Positions 32,697 to 42,542 of a stretch of DNA of 64,000 nt are shown piece after piece. The notes under the pieces were generated by a model. That model was not told the origin of the DNA, made no database searches, and saw only the letters and a list, made by a program, of their open reading frames with translations. Source of the stretch: Defluviicoccus sp. (lineage in GTDB: Bacteria; Pseudomonadota; Alphaproteobacteria; MPNO01); the NCBI GenBank assembly GCA_028821395.1, contig JAPPGP010000099.1:1-64000 (forward strand). The letters run 5' to 3'. Made by a program: the position numbers and the translations under genes. Positions within the stretch are counted from its first letter, which is position 1; each line of letters begins with the position of its first letter.

Positions 32697-34081
32697 ACGC
32701 GACACTGTCCAAGGCTGCGCCGACACCGATTCTCGCGGCAACGTTCGTCGTCGCGCTGGCCGCGCCGGCGGATGCGCTGGCCATTCGCGAGGCGCTGGTC
32801 CAGGCCTATCAGAACAGCCCCCGGCTCGCCGCGGAGCGCGCGCGGCTGCGCGGCATCGACGAGCAGGTCAGCCAGGCGCTTTCGAGCTGGCGGCCCAGGG
32901 TGGTCGTCGAGGGCTCGGCGGCGATGCAGGAGAGCCGCTTCATCCCCACGATCGGTCCGAACGCCGGCGAGCGGGAGGGGGACAGCTCGCACCCCTACCA
33001 GGCCGCCGTCACGGTGACCCAGAACATCTATCGCGGCGGCCGCAACGAAGCACAGACCCGGCGGGCCGAGGAGAACATCCTGGCCGGCCGCGCGCGGCTC
33101 TCCTCGGTCGAGCAGGAGGTGCTGCTGTCGGCGCTCACCGCCTATGTCAACGTGGTGCGCGACCGGGCGGTGGTGGAGCTCAGCGTCAACAACGAGCGGG
33201 TGCTCAAGCGCCAGCTCGAAGCCACCAGCGACCGATTCCGCGTCGGCGAGGTCACGCGCACCGATGTGGCGCTGGCCCGGTCGCGGCTGTCGCGGGCGAC
33301 CGCCGAGCTGATCCGGGCGCGCGGCAATCTCGCCGACTCGCGGGCGATCTTCGCCGACATCGTCGGCGTCGCGGCGGACGGTCTCAGCGAGGTGGAGCCG
33401 CTCGGGAACCTGCCGGAGACGGAGAAGGACGCGGTCGCCAGGGCAAGGTCGGACAGCTTCGCGGTGGTCGCCGCGCGCCATGCCGAACGCGCCGCCCGCC
33501 ACTCGGTCGACGCGGTCGAGGGCGAGCTGCTCCCCACCGTGAGCCTGTCGGGGCGGCTGAGCCGCGCCCTCGACGCGACCGATTCCGACGTCGAGACCGA
33601 CGTCTTCGCGGTGACGGGGCGGGTGACCGTGCCGCTCTACCAGTCGGGCGCGGTGTCGTCGCGGGTCCGCGAGGCCAAGCACGGCGTGGTCCGGCTGCGC
33701 AACGAATCGGTGCGCGCGGTCCGCGCCGCGGCCACCGCGGCGACCCAGAGATGGGAGGACTACCGGACAGCCGAGGCCGCAATTTCCGCGTTCTCGGAAG
33801 CCGAGCGCGCGGCCCGGATCGCGCTCGAAGGCGTCGAGCAGGAGGCCCTGGTCGGGTCGCGCACCGTGCTGCACGTGCTCGATGCCGAGCAGGAATTGCT
33901 CGATGCGCGGGTGAGCCTGGTGCGGGCGCGCCGCGACCTGGTCGTGGCCAGCTATGCCCTGCGCTCGGCGGTGGGGCGGCTCACCGCGGACAGCCTCGGA
34001 CTCGAGGTCGATCTGTACGACCCGAAAGCGAATTACCGCAAGACCCGCGAGCGCTGGTACGGCCTCGATATCGCGAAATGA
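32693..34081 (+). CDS. tolC: TolC family outer membrane efflux protein
   Basis: This 462-residue protein has a signal peptide (to about 'APADALA') and the TolC helical-barrel repeats. Marks include 'ALVQAYQNSPRLAAERARLRGIDEQVSQALSSW', 'VTVTQNIYRGGRNEAQTRRAE', 'VGEVTRTDVALARSRLSRATAEL' and the C-terminal 'LLDARVSLVRARRDLVVASYALRSAVGRLT'. It forms the outer membrane exit duct for type I secretion and RND efflux. Its translation is coupled to pcm by an ATGA overlap. Confidence 0.93.
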   Translation: MNATLSKAAPTPILAATFVVALAAPADALAIREALVQAYQNSPRLAAERARLRGIDEQVSQALSSWRPRVVVEGSAAMQESRFIPTIGPNAGEREGDSSHPYQAAVTVTQNIYRGGRNEAQTRRAEENILAGRARLSSVEQEVLLSALTAYVNVVRDRAVVELSVNNERVLKRQLEATSDRFRVGEVTRTDVALARSRLSRATAELIRARGNLADSRAIFADIVGVAADGLSEVEPLGNLPETEKDAVARARSDSFAVVAARHAERAARHSVDAVEGELLPTVSLSGRLSRALDATDSDVETDVFAVTGRVTVPLYQSGAVSSRVREAKHGVVRLRNESVRAVRAAATAATQRWEDYRTAEAAISAFSEAERAARIALEGVEQEALVGSRTVLHVLDAEQELLDARVSLVRARRDLVVASYALRSAVGRLTADSLGLEVDLYDPKANYRKTRERWYGLDIAK

Positions 34082-34113
34082 CGGGGCGGCCGGCGGACGC
34101 AGGAAGGTCGACG

Positions 34114-34590
34114 ATGACGGAACCCGGTGCGCGCGGCGAGCACTCGAAGGAGGAGATCCTGGCCTCGATACGCGAGGTCGTCTCGGAACGTGCGGGGACG
34201 GCCGAGCGCGGGGACGCGGACGACGCGACGATCCTCGACCTGACCCAGGAGATCCGCGACGACGGGTCGGTGGTCGATATCGCGACCGGCCCGGCGGTGG
34301 CCGGCACTCAAGGCGACGAGCCGACGACCGAAGCGCCGGAGGAAGGTCTCGTCGCGCGGGAGGCGCGGAACGCCGCGTCGGCCGCCTTCGCGGCCGTCGC
34401 CGAAACCGCCGCCGGGCTCGATCCGCTACCCGATCCCAACGGCAAGACCGTCGAGCAGATGGCGCGGGAGGTGATGCGGCCGCTGATCAAGGACTGGCTC
34501 GACGCCAACCTCCCGGAGATCGTCGAACGCCTGGTCCAGCGCGAGATCGAGCGCCTGTCGCGCCGGGGAGAGTCCGCCGCCGAGGGTTGA
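34114..34590 (+). CDS. popZ: Polar organizing protein PopZ (DUF2497)
   Basis: This 158-residue protein has the PopZ plan. An N-terminal helix 'SKEEILASIREVVSE' binds partner proteins, a central acidic/disordered stretch follows, and the C-terminal oligomerisation region ends in 'GKTVEQMAREVMRPLIKDWLDANLPEIVERLVQREIERL'. PopZ forms the polar matrix that anchors the ParB-parS centromere. The ATG is chosen behind AGGAAGG; it lies 32 nt after the TolC gene and 37 nt before valS. Perfect parS sites lie in the same window, 28 kb away. Confidence 0.9.
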   Translation: MTEPGARGEHSKEEILASIREVVSERAGTAERGDADDATILDLTQEIRDDGSVVDIATGPAVAGTQGDEPTTEAPEEGLVAREARNAASAAFAAVAETAAGLDPLPDPNGKTVEQMAREVMRPLIKDWLDANLPEIVERLVQREIERLSRRGESAAEG

Positions 34591-34627
34591 GCGGCATCCG
34601 AATTTCCTGAACCGTATCAAGACGAAA

Positions 34628-37300
34628 ATGGACAAGACCTATCGGCCCGCCGAAGTCGAAGACCGCATCTACGCGCGCTGGGAAGAGGCGGGCGCGTTCG
34701 CCTGCGGCCGCGCCGGCGGGGCGGATGTGGAACCCGCGCCCTATTCGATCGTCATCCCGCCGCCCAACGTCACCGGCAGCCTGCATATGGGGCATGCGCT
34801 CAACAACACGCTGCAGGACATCCTGATCCGCTTCGCGCGCCTGGCCGGCCGCGACGCGCTGTGGCAACCGGGCACCGACCATGCCGGTATCGCCACCCAG
34901 ATGGTGGTGGAGCGCCAGCTCGCGGCGGAGGGCAGGACGCGCCACGATCTCGGCCGCGAAGCCTTCATCCGGCGGGTCTGGGAGTGGAAGGCGGAGTCGG
35001 GCGGCACCATCACCGGCCAGCTGCGCCGGCTCGGCGCGTCCTGCGACTGGGGCCGAGAGCGCTTCACCATGGACGACGGTCTGTCGCAGGCGGTGCGCAG
35101 GGTGTTCGTCGAGCTCTACAAGGACGGGCTGATCTATCGCGACAAGCGGCTGGTCAACTGGGATCCCGAGCTGCACACCGCGATCTCCGACCTCGAGGTG
35201 GAGCAGCGCGAGGTCACGGGGAAGCTGTGGTACATCGCCTACCCGATCGAGGGCGGCGGCGGACGCAAGGTCGTCGTCGCCACGACCCGGCCGGAGACCA
35301 TGCTGGGCGACACCGCCGTGGCGGTCCATCCCGACGACGGGCGCTACCGCGACCTGGTCGGAAAATGCGCCGTGCTGCCCATCGTCGGGCGCCGTCTGCC
35401 GATCGTCGCCGACGAGTATTCCGACCCGGAGAAAGGCTCGGGCGCGGTCAAGATCACGCCGGGCCACGACTTCAACGATTTCGAGGTGGGGCGTCGCCAC
35501 GGCCTCGACATGGTGTCGATCTTCGATGCCGACGCCAATCTCAACGACAACGTCCCGCAACATCTGAGAGGCCTGACCCGCGAGGCGGCGAGGGCGCGGG
35601 TCATCGAGGAGCTGGAGGCGGCGGGGCTCGTCGAATCGGTCGAGGACAACCCGATGACGATCCCGCACGGCGACCGGTCCGGGGTGGTCATCGAGCCGAT
35701 GCTGACCGACCAGTGGTTCGTCGACGCCGAGGCCCTCGCCGGACCCGCCATCGAGGCGGTCGAGAGCGGCCGCATCCGCTTCGTGCCGAAGCACTGGGAG
35801 CACACCTATTTCGAGTGGATGAAGAAGATCCAGCCCTGGTGCATCTCGCGCCAGATCTGGTGGGGGCACCGCATCCCGGCCTGGTTCGGCCCCGACGGAA
35901 CGTTCTTCGTCGAGATGACCGAAGACGAGGCGCGTGCCGCCGCCCGCGAGCACTATGGCGGGGATGTCGATCTGGTCCAGGACTCGGACGTGCTCGACAC
36001 CTGGTTCTCCTCGGCGCTGTGGCCGTTCTCGACGCTGGGCTGGCCGGAGGAGACCGACGAGCTTGCGCGCTACTACCCGACCAGCGTGCTGGTGACCGGG
36101 TTCGACATCATCTTCTTCTGGGTCGCGCGGATGGCGATGATGGGGCTCCGCTTCCGGCGCGAGATACCCTTCGAGACCGTCTACATCCACGCTCTGGTGC
36201 GCGACGAGCGCGGCCAGAAGATGTCGAAGAGCAAGGGCAACGTGCTCGATCCGCTGGAGCTGATCGAGACCTACGGCGCCGACGCGCTGCGCTTCACCCT
36301 GACCGCGCTCGCCGCCCAGGGGCGCGACATCAAGCTCGCGCCCGGGCGGATCGCGGGCTACCGCAACTTCGTCACCAAGATCTGGAACGCCGCCCGCTAC
36401 GCGCGAATGAACCTTTGCCAGGCGGACCCGGAATTCGATCCCAAGGCGGCGCAGCTGACCGTCAACCGCTGGATCGTCGGCGAGACCGCTGCGGCGGCGT
36501 CCGAAGCCGCGGAGGCGATCTCGGCCTACCGCTTCAACGATGCCGCACAGGCGCTCTACCGCTTCACCTGGAATACGTTCTGCGACTGGTACATCGAGTT
36601 CACCAAGCCGATCCTCGACGCCGGTACGGAAGCGGAGCAGGCCGAGACCCGCGCCGCCACGGCGTGGACGCTGGATGCGCTGCTGCACATGCTGCACCCG
36701 ATCATGCCGTTCGTGACCGAAGAGCTGTGGGACGCGACGGCGCCGGATGGCGCGCCGCGTGGCAGCCTGCTGATCGACGGGCGCTGGCCGGACCTTCCCG
36801 CCTCGCTGGTGCGGTCGGACGCCAAGGCGGAGATGGACTGGGTGGTCCGCGCGGTGTCCACCGTCCGGGCGGTGCGCGCCGAGATCAACGTCCCGCCGGG
36901 CGCCAGGCTCGGCCTGGTCGTGCGCGGCGCCGGGGCGGATACCAGGGCGCGGATCGACCGTCACGACGGATTGTTGCGGCGTCTCGCGAGGCTGGAGGGC
37001 ATCGTCCTCGACGACGATGCGCCGCTGCCGGACGGCGCCGTCCAGGCGGTGGTCGACGAGGCCGTGTTCGCGCTCCCGGTCGGCGCGGTGATCGACATTG
37101 CCGCCGAGAAGTCGCGGCTGGAGAGGGAGCTCGGCAAGCTGGCCGGCGAGATCGGCAAGATCGACGCCAAGCTCGCCAACGAGAAATTCGTCTCCCGCGC
37201 GCCGAAAGAGGTGGTCGAGGAGCAGCGCGAGCGCCTCGCCGAGCTGCACCGTTCCCGCGACCGCCTGACCGAAGCCATAGACCGCCTGGCCGCGGCATAA
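34628..37300 (+). CDS. valS: Valine--tRNA ligase
   Basis: This 890-residue class I synthetase charges tRNA-Val. The HIGH motif is 'PPNVTGSLHMGHAL' (residue about 44), the editing domain has 'VATTRPETMLGDTAVAVHP', and KMSKS appears intact in 'GQKMSKSKGNVLDPLELIETYGADALR'. The C-terminal coiled coil ('IDIAAEKSRLERELGKLAGEIGKIDAKLANEKFVSRAPKEVVEEQRERL') is typical. Full length. It ends the pcm-tolC-popZ-valS group. Confidence 0.97.
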   Translation: MDKTYRPAEVEDRIYARWEEAGAFACGRAGGADVEPAPYSIVIPPPNVTGSLHMGHALNNTLQDILIRFARLAGRDALWQPGTDHAGIATQMVVERQLAAEGRTRHDLGREAFIRRVWEWKAESGGTITGQLRRLGASCDWGRERFTMDDGLSQAVRRVFVELYKDGLIYRDKRLVNWDPELHTAISDLEVEQREVTGKLWYIAYPIEGGGGRKVVVATTRPETMLGDTAVAVHPDDGRYRDLVGKCAVLPIVGRRLPIVADEYSDPEKGSGAVKITPGHDFNDFEVGRRHGLDMVSIFDADANLNDNVPQHLRGLTREAARARVIEELEAAGLVESVEDNPMTIPHGDRSGVVIEPMLTDQWFVDAEALAGPAIEAVESGRIRFVPKHWEHTYFEWMKKIQPWCISRQIWWGHRIPAWFGPDGTFFVEMTEDEARAAAREHYGGDVDLVQDSDVLDTWFSSALWPFSTLGWPEETDELARYYPTSVLVTGFDIIFFWVARMAMMGLRFRREIPFETVYIHALVRDERGQKMSKSKGNVLDPLELIETYGADALRFTLTALAAQGRDIKLAPGRIAGYRNFVTKIWNAARYARMNLCQADPEFDPKAAQLTVNRWIVGETAAAASEAAEAISAYRFNDAAQALYRFTWNTFCDWYIEFTKPILDAGTEAEQAETRAATAWTLDALLHMLHPIMPFVTEELWDATAPDGAPRGSLLIDGRWPDLPASLVRSDAKAEMDWVVRAVSTVRAVRAEINVPPGARLGLVVRGAGADTRARIDRHDGLLRRLARLEGIVLDDDAPLPDGAVQAVVDEAVFALPVGAVIDIAAEKSRLERELGKLAGEIGKIDAKLANEKFVSRAPKEVVEEQRERLAELHRSRDRLTEAIDRLAAA

Positions 37301-37336
37301 TTGTGGACCCCCGCCGGCGCCACCGGGCACCCCGCC

Positions 37337-37523
37337 GTGGATGCCCGGAACAAGTCCGGGCATGACGATTGAGGGGCGGCGGGAGGACCTGACGGCGCGG
37401 CGCGGTCTCGACGGCTCTCCGCGCCCACACTCCCACCCCGTCATGGCCGGACTTGCTCCGGCCATCTACCTCTCCGACACCAGGCACCCCGCCGTGGATG
37501 CCCGGAACGAGTCCGGGCGTGGA
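37337..37523. repeat. REP-like element, three hairpins (GCCC, GGCC, GCCC types)
   Basis: Hairpin 1 has arms 37341-37349 and 37355-37363 (loop ACAAG), hairpin 2 arms 37443-37451 and 37457-37465 (GGCC type, loop CTTGC), and hairpin 3 arms 37498-37506 and 37512-37520 (loop ACGAG, one mismatch in the right arm). They fill most of the 327-nt gap between valS and ilvD, where I see no gene. Confidence 0.85.
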
Positions 37524-37627
37524 GAAAGGAGAGGGGGCCGCCGCTCCGGACGAGCCGGACACGCGCTGGCCACCTCATCCGGCCCCGGCTATGGTGCGGC
37601 GGATTTCCGCACCGGACGGGGAGCGAC

Positions 37628-39385
37628 ATGCCGGATTCGACGACACGGGCGCGCGGCCGCAGGACGCGCAGGGGTTTCGACAAGGCGAAGCTGCCCAGCC
37701 GCCATGTGACCGAGGGGCCCGAACGGGCGCCGCACCGCGCGTTCCTCTACGCGATGGGGCTGACCGACGAGGAGGTGCACCAGCCCCTGGTCGGCGTCGC
37801 CACCTGCTGGAACGAGGCCGCGCCCTGCAACATCTCGCTGTCGCGCCAGGCGCAGGCGGCCAAGCGCGGGGTCTCGGACGCGGGCGGCACGCCGCGCGAA
37901 TTCGCGACCATCACCGTCACCGACGGGATCGCGATGGGCCATGACGGCATGAAGTCGTCGCTGGTCAGCCGCGAGGTCATCGCCGATTCGGTCGAGCTCA
38001 CCATGCGCGGGCACTGCTACGACGCGCTGGTGGGTCTCGCCGGCTGCGACAAGTCGCTGCCGGGGATGATGATGGCCATGGTGAGGCTCAACGTGCCGTC
38101 GGTGTTCGTCTATGGCGGCACCATCCTGCCGGGCCGGTTCCAGGGCCGCGACGTGACCATCGTCGACGTGTTCGAGGGGGTGGGGCAGCACGCAGCCGGC
38201 AAGATGTCGAAGGCGGCGCTCGACGAGCTGGAGGCGGCCGCCTGTCCCTGCGCCGGGTCCTGCGGCGGCCAGTTCACCGCCAACACGATGGCTTGCGTAT
38301 CGGAGGCGATCGGTCTCGCCTTGCCGGCCTCGGCGGGCGCGCCGGCGGTCTACGAATCCCGCGATTCGATGGTCGAGGCCTCGGGCCGCGCGGTGATGGG
38401 CGCGCTGAAGAAGGGGATACGCCCGCGCGACGTGGTGACCCGCGAGGCGCTCGACAACGCGGCGACGGTGGTGGCGGCAACCGGCGGCTCGACCAATGCC
38501 GGGCTCCATCTGCCGGCGATCGCCAACGAGGCCGGGATCCGCTACACGCTCGACGACGTCGCGAAGATCTTCAAACGCACTCCCTATATCGCCGACCTGA
38601 TGCCGGGCGGGAAGCACACCGCCCGCGCCATGTACGAGGCCGGCGGCGTCGGCGTGGTGATCAAGGAGCTGCTCGATGCCGGGCTGCTCGCGGGGGACTG
38701 CCCGACGGTGACCGGCAGGACGCTTGCCCAGAACTACGCCAAAATACGCTTCCCCAAGGACCAGGACGTGTTCTACCGGGTGTCCGATCCGCTCTCGCCC
38801 ACCGGCGGCGTCGTCGGGCTCAAGGGCAACCTCGCGCCCGAGGGGGCGATCGTGAAGGTCGCCGGGCTCGCACGGCTGCAATTCGAGGGCCCGGCGCGGG
38901 TGTTCGACTGCGAGGAGGATGCCTTCGATGCGGTGGTCAACCGCCGCATCGCCGAGGGCGAGGTGATCGTCATCCGCTACGAGGGGCCGCGCGGCGGTCC
39001 CGGCATGCGGGAGATGCTGTCGACCACCGCCGCGCTCTACGGGCTCGGCCTCGGCGAGAGCGTGGCGCTGATCACCGACGGGCGCTTCTCCGGCGGCACG
39101 CGCGGCTTCTGTATCGGCCATGTCGGACCGGAGGCCGCATTGGGCGGGCCGATCGGGCTGATCGAGGACGGCGACAGGATCTCGATCGACGCGGTGAAGG
39201 GGAGGCTCGACGTGGCGTTGACGAAGAAGGAGCTCGGCGCGCGCAAGAAGAAGTGGAAGCCGCGCGGGACCGACCACAACTCGGGCGCGCTGTGGCGCTA
39301 CGCCCAGACCGTGGGGCCGGCGGTGAACGGCGCGGTGGTGCATCCGGGCGCCGCGGCCGAGACCCACGTCTACGCCGATATCTGA
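37628..39385 (+). CDS. ilvD: Dihydroxy-acid dehydratase
   Basis: This 585-residue Fe-S dehydratase catalyses the penultimate step of valine/isoleucine synthesis. Cluster-binding cysteines are in 'CWNEAAPCN', '[16 protein letters not shown]' and '[21 protein letters not shown]'. '[28 protein letters not shown]' and '[21 protein letters not shown]' (catalytic Ser region) are conserved. GGGGAG precedes the ATG. It is monocistronic here. The same family includes sugar-acid dehydratases, but this sequence follows the IlvD pattern. Confidence 0.94.
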   Translation: MPDSTTRARGRRTRRGFDKAKLPSRHVTEGPERAPHRAFLYAMGLTDEEVHQPLVGVATCWNEAAPCNISLSRQAQAAKRGVSDAGGTPREFATITVTDGIAMGHDGMKSSLVSREVIADSVELTMRGHCYDALVGLAGCDKSLPGMMMAMVRLNVPSVFVYGGTILPGRFQGRDVTIVDVFEGVGQHAAGKMSKAALDELEAAACPCAGSCGGQFTANTMACVSEAIGLALPASAGAPAVYESRDSMVEASGRAVMGALKKGIRPRDVVTREALDNAATVVAATGGSTNAGLHLPAIANEAGIRYTLDDVAKIFKRTPYIADLMPGGKHTARAMYEAGGVGVVIKELLDAGLLAGDCPTVTGRTLAQNYAKIRFPKDQDVFYRVSDPLSPTGGVVGLKGNLAPEGAIVKVAGLARLQFEGPARVFDCEEDAFDAVVNRRIAEGEVIVIRYEGPRGGPGMREMLSTTAALYGLGLGESVALITDGRFSGGTRGFCIGHVGPEAALGGPIGLIEDGDRISIDAVKGRLDVALTKKELGARKKKWKPRGTDHNSGALWRYAQTVGPAVNGAVVHPGAAAETHVYADI

Positions 39386-39389
39386 GGGG

Positions 39390-39575
39390 TCAGGGGCGGC
39401 GGCGCCTTCCGGCCAGCCGGATCAGCGCCGCCCGCAGCCCCCAGAGCAGCGCGCCGAACGCCCCGCACAGCAGTACCGGCCCGGCCAGCGCCGGCAGCGC
39501 CGTCGTCTCGCCGCGCAGATACTGGATCGCCGCCCAGGCGCAGCCGAAGGCGAGCCCGACCGCGATGTAGCGCAT
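39390..39575 (-). CDS. Small two-helix membrane protein
   Basis: This 61-residue protein has two hydrophobic segments ('YIAVGLAFGCAWAAIQYL', 'LAGPVLLCGAFGALLWGLRAALIRL') and a basic C-terminal tail ('RRRRP'). AGGAGG lies about 12 nt before the ATG, a long spacing. It is convergent with ilvD, 4 nt apart. No family recognised; coding is likely from the membrane topology and charge pattern. Confidence 0.6.
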   Translation of the reverse strand: MRYIAVGLAFGCAWAAIQYLRGETTALPALAGPVLLCGAFGALLWGLRAALIRLAGRRRRP

Positions 39576-39774
39576 CTCGGTTCAACGCCTCCTTCGGGAC
39601 TTCGCGTGCGCCGTGTTCATCGGTTCGAAGTTAGATCGGATGCGCGGGGGCCGGTACCCCGCGTATCCAGCTCACAGTATGTTTACCTGACCGAAACACT
39701 TCTTCGCGCCCCGCGCTATGGTCATCCTCACGACGCCGTGTATCCTTGTCCCCGTCGGGAGGGGGTTTCGCGCC

Positions 39775-40698
39775 ATGGACGTGCGCCAGCTGCGCTATTT
39801 CGTGGAAGTCGTCCAGGCAAAGAGCTTTACCAAGGCAGCAGAACGGGTCCGCGTGGCGCAGCCCGCGCTCGGGTTTCAGGTCCGCAAGCTGGAGGACGAG
39901 CTGGGCTCGGCGCTGCTGGTGCGCCATTCGCGCGGCGTGAAGACGACCGAGGCGGGCGATGCGCTGCTCAAGCACGCGCATGCGATCTTGCGCCAGATTG
40001 AGCTCGCCAGGCAGGAGGTGATCGACCTCGCCGGCCCGCCGCGCGGCCCGCTCGCGCTGGGCGTGACGCCGACGGCGAGCGCGCTGCTGGCTACCCGTAT
40101 CGTGCAGCAATGCGGCGAGGCCTTTCCCGGCATCGCGCTCAACCTGGTCGAAGGGCTGAGCGAAGAGGTCATGAAATGGCTCGACGAGGGCCGCATCGAC
40201 CTCGGCTTCTCCTACAACCCGACCGCGATCAAGGGGATCGACAGCAAGCCTCTGCTGATCGAGGACCTGTTCTACATATCGTCCGACGACGACGGTTTCG
40301 ACGGGACCGAAAAAATTGCGTTGGCCAAGCTGCGCAACCGCCCGCTGATCCTGCCGAGCCGGCCGCACGGCACCCGCATGCTGGTCGAACAGGCGGCGGA
40401 AGAGCGCGGCATCGCCATCGAGATCTCCTGCGAGGTCGATTCGGTGGCCACCGTGCGCGAGCTCGTCGAGGCCGGAATCGGGGCGACGATCCTGCCGCTC
40501 GGCGCGGTGCAGGACGCGGTGCGCAATGGACGGCTTCATGCGGCGAGGATCTCCCGTCCCAGGATCTCGCGCACCCTCCACCTCGCCTGGTCCAGCCGCT
40601 CGGCCCAGACCAATGCGGCGCTGGTGGTTTGCGATATAATCGACCGCCTCGCCGAAGAGCGAATCCAGTCCGGTAGCGGTTTCTGGCGGGCGCCCTAG
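39775..40698 (+). CDS. LysR family transcriptional regulator
   Basis: This 307-residue regulator has an N-terminal winged helix ('MDVRQLRYFVEVVQAKSFTKAAERVRVAQPALGFQVRKLEDEL') followed by a LysR substrate-binding domain. The 'RQLRYFVEV' start and C-terminal domain resemble the Nac/Cbl-type branch. The ATG follows GGGAGGGGG. It is 56 nt upstream of, and on the same strand as, the diiron/decarboxylase genes that it may control. Confidence 0.92.
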   Translation: MDVRQLRYFVEVVQAKSFTKAAERVRVAQPALGFQVRKLEDELGSALLVRHSRGVKTTEAGDALLKHAHAILRQIELARQEVIDLAGPPRGPLALGVTPTASALLATRIVQQCGEAFPGIALNLVEGLSEEVMKWLDEGRIDLGFSYNPTAIKGIDSKPLLIEDLFYISSDDDGFDGTEKIALAKLRNRPLILPSRPHGTRMLVEQAAEERGIAIEISCEVDSVATVRELVEAGIGATILPLGAVQDAVRNGRLHAARISRPRISRTLHLAWSSRSAQTNAALVVCDIIDRLAEERIQSGSGFWRAP

Positions 40699-40754
40699 CC
40701 GCGCCTCCAACCCTCCGAGACGCATTTGCCCCAACCAGCAGGGAGCGTGCCGCG

Positions 40755-41477
40755 ATGAGTGCCAGCAACGTGATCGACCGGCTCGACGAGGTGGTCGACG
40801 AATTCGCCCGGCGGGTCCGCATCTACAACGAGGACGCGACGATGGAGCGCGCCCGCATCTTCGTGATGCAGCACCGTCAGAACACGCGGTTCCGCAACTC
40901 GGTCCTGAAGCTCCGGGTGGCCACCAACTGCCCGGAATGGGACATCAAGCTCGACATCATCCACGCCTGCTCGCAGGAAATCATCGCCGACCACGAATAC
41001 GGCGGCGGTCAGCCGCACTGGGAGATCGTCGAGGACCTCGGGGTGTGCCTCGGTCTCGACCGGGAGCAAATCCGCGCCGCCTCTCTGCTCGACTCGACGC
41101 GGCTGAGCTGGCTCGCCTGGGAGGCGCTGATGACCAACCGGCACTGGCTGGAGGGGCTGATCGCAAACACCTGCGCCGAGCGCTCGGCGCTGCCGGGCTA
41201 CGGCGCGGGCGAGCTGCGCGAGCTCGGCTGGCTCGGGCTGGAACGCAAGCGCTGGCGCGAGACGCTCGGCATCGACGACGACAAGCTCAGCTTCTTCAAG
41301 ATCCACGGCGAGGCCGATGTCGAGCACTCGGACATCGGCTGGAACGCGGTCGCCAGGTTCGCCGCCGATCTCGGCATGGAGGACGCGGTGGTGGAGGCCT
41401 GCCGGGTCAACCTGATGGTGTGGGAGAACTACTGGAACGGCATCTGCGCGGCCGCCGACCGGGCCGGGGCGGGCTGA
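40755..41477 (+). CDS. Heme-oxygenase-like diiron protein (TenA/PqqC fold)
   Basis: This 240-residue all-helical protein of the iron-containing redox enzyme group shares the TenA/PqqC/heme-oxygenase fold. Candidate metal ligands lie in 'HACSQEIIADHEYGGGQPHWEIVED' (His/Glu/Asp) and 'FFKIHGEADVEHSDIGWNAV' (Glu/His). Related enzymes (HDOs) use a labile diiron site to oxidise or fragment amino or fatty acid substrates. It is 13 nt upstream of the first decarboxylase-like gene, so the five genes from the LysR gene on probably form a functional unit. Substrate unknown. Confidence 0.75.
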   Translation: MSASNVIDRLDEVVDEFARRVRIYNEDATMERARIFVMQHRQNTRFRNSVLKLRVATNCPEWDIKLDIIHACSQEIIADHEYGGGQPHWEIVEDLGVCLGLDREQIRAASLLDSTRLSWLAWEALMTNRHWLEGLIANTCAERSALPGYGAGELRELGWLGLERKRWRETLGIDDDKLSFFKIHGEADVEHSDIGWNAVARFAADLGMEDAVVEACRVNLMVWENYWNGICAAADRAGAG

Positions 41478-41490
41478 GCCGGATAATCGC

Positions 41491-42480
41491 ATGGCCCCGC
41501 TGACGCTCACCTTCGCCGCCAGCGAGTACGACCACTTCCACGATCTCGTCACCGGCGAGGTGAGGGCGGAAGGGATCGCGCTCAACTACCTCAAGCTCAC
41601 CATCGAGGAGATATTCTTCCGCTTCACCAGGTTCCGGGAGTGGGACGTCTCGGAGATGTCGATGGGCAAGTACGTCTCGCTCAAGTCGCAGGGCGACGCC
41701 TCGCTCACCGCGATCCCGGTGTTTCCCTCGCGCGTGTTCCGCCAGTCCTCGCTCTATGTGCGCGCCGGCAGCCCGCTCAGCGGCGCGGAGGAGCTCGCCG
41801 GCAAGCGGGTCGGCATCCCGGAATGGGCGCAGACCGCCTCGATCTACACCCGGGGCTGGATCGCCCACCAGGTGGGCGTGCCGCTGACCGCCATCGAATG
41901 GGTGCAGGCCGGGGTGAACCAGCCGGGCCGGGTGGAGAAGGTCGCGCTCCGCCTGCCGGACGGCATCGACTATCGCCCGGAGCCCGAGCGCAGCCTCAAC
42001 GACATGCTGCTCGCGGGCGACATCGACGCGGCGATGAGCGCCCACCCGCCGGAAGCCGCCGAGGACGGCAGCGGCCGCATCGTCCGGCTCTACCCCGACT
42101 ACCGCGAGATCGAGGAGGCCTATTACCGGGAGACCGGCATCTTCCCGATCATGCACGTGATCGCGCTTAGGGGCGACGTCTTCGAGGCCAACCGCTGGAT
42201 CGCGATGAACCTGCTGATGGCGTTCGACGAGGCCAGGCGGAACTCGATGCGCCGGGCCCAGGAAATCACCGCGACGCGGTTTCCTTTCGCCTGGTGCTTC
42301 GACGCGGCGGCGGAGGCGCGCGCGCTGTTCGGCGAGGATTTCTTCCCCTACGGCATCGAGCCCAACCGGACGACGCTGGAAGCGTTCCTGCAATACGGAT
42401 TCGAGCAGGGCGTCTGCCACGAGCGGATCGCGCCGGAGGATCTGTTCCCGCCCGAGGTCCAGGCCGTCTTCAAGGTCTGA
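41491..42480 (+). CDS. 4,5-dihydroxyphthalate decarboxylase-like protein (copy 1)
   Basis: This 329-residue protein has the periplasmic-binding-like fold of Pht5-type 4,5-dihydroxyphthalate decarboxylases. It has no signal peptide, so it is cytoplasmic. Shared marks with its neighbour are 'LTLTFAASEYDHFHDL', 'FRFTRFREWDVSEMSMGKY', 'PVFPSRVFRQSSLYVR' and 'LYPDYREIEEAYYRETGIFPIMHVIAL'. These proteins are annotated as ABC binding proteins as well as decarboxylases. The lack of export signal favours an enzymatic or ligand-sensing role. Confidence 0.8.
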   Translation: MAPLTLTFAASEYDHFHDLVTGEVRAEGIALNYLKLTIEEIFFRFTRFREWDVSEMSMGKYVSLKSQGDASLTAIPVFPSRVFRQSSLYVRAGSPLSGAEELAGKRVGIPEWAQTASIYTRGWIAHQVGVPLTAIEWVQAGVNQPGRVEKVALRLPDGIDYRPEPERSLNDMLLAGDIDAAMSAHPPEAAEDGSGRIVRLYPDYREIEEAYYRETGIFPIMHVIALRGDVFEANRWIAMNLLMAFDEARRNSMRRAQEITATRFPFAWCFDAAAEARALFGEDFFPYGIEPNRTTLEAFLQYGFEQGVCHERIAPEDLFPPEVQAVFKV

Positions 42481-42542
42481 GGATTGCGGGGCCGCAGCCG
42501 GGGCGCTAGTTTCCCGGCGACGGCAAGGGCAGGGAGGCAACC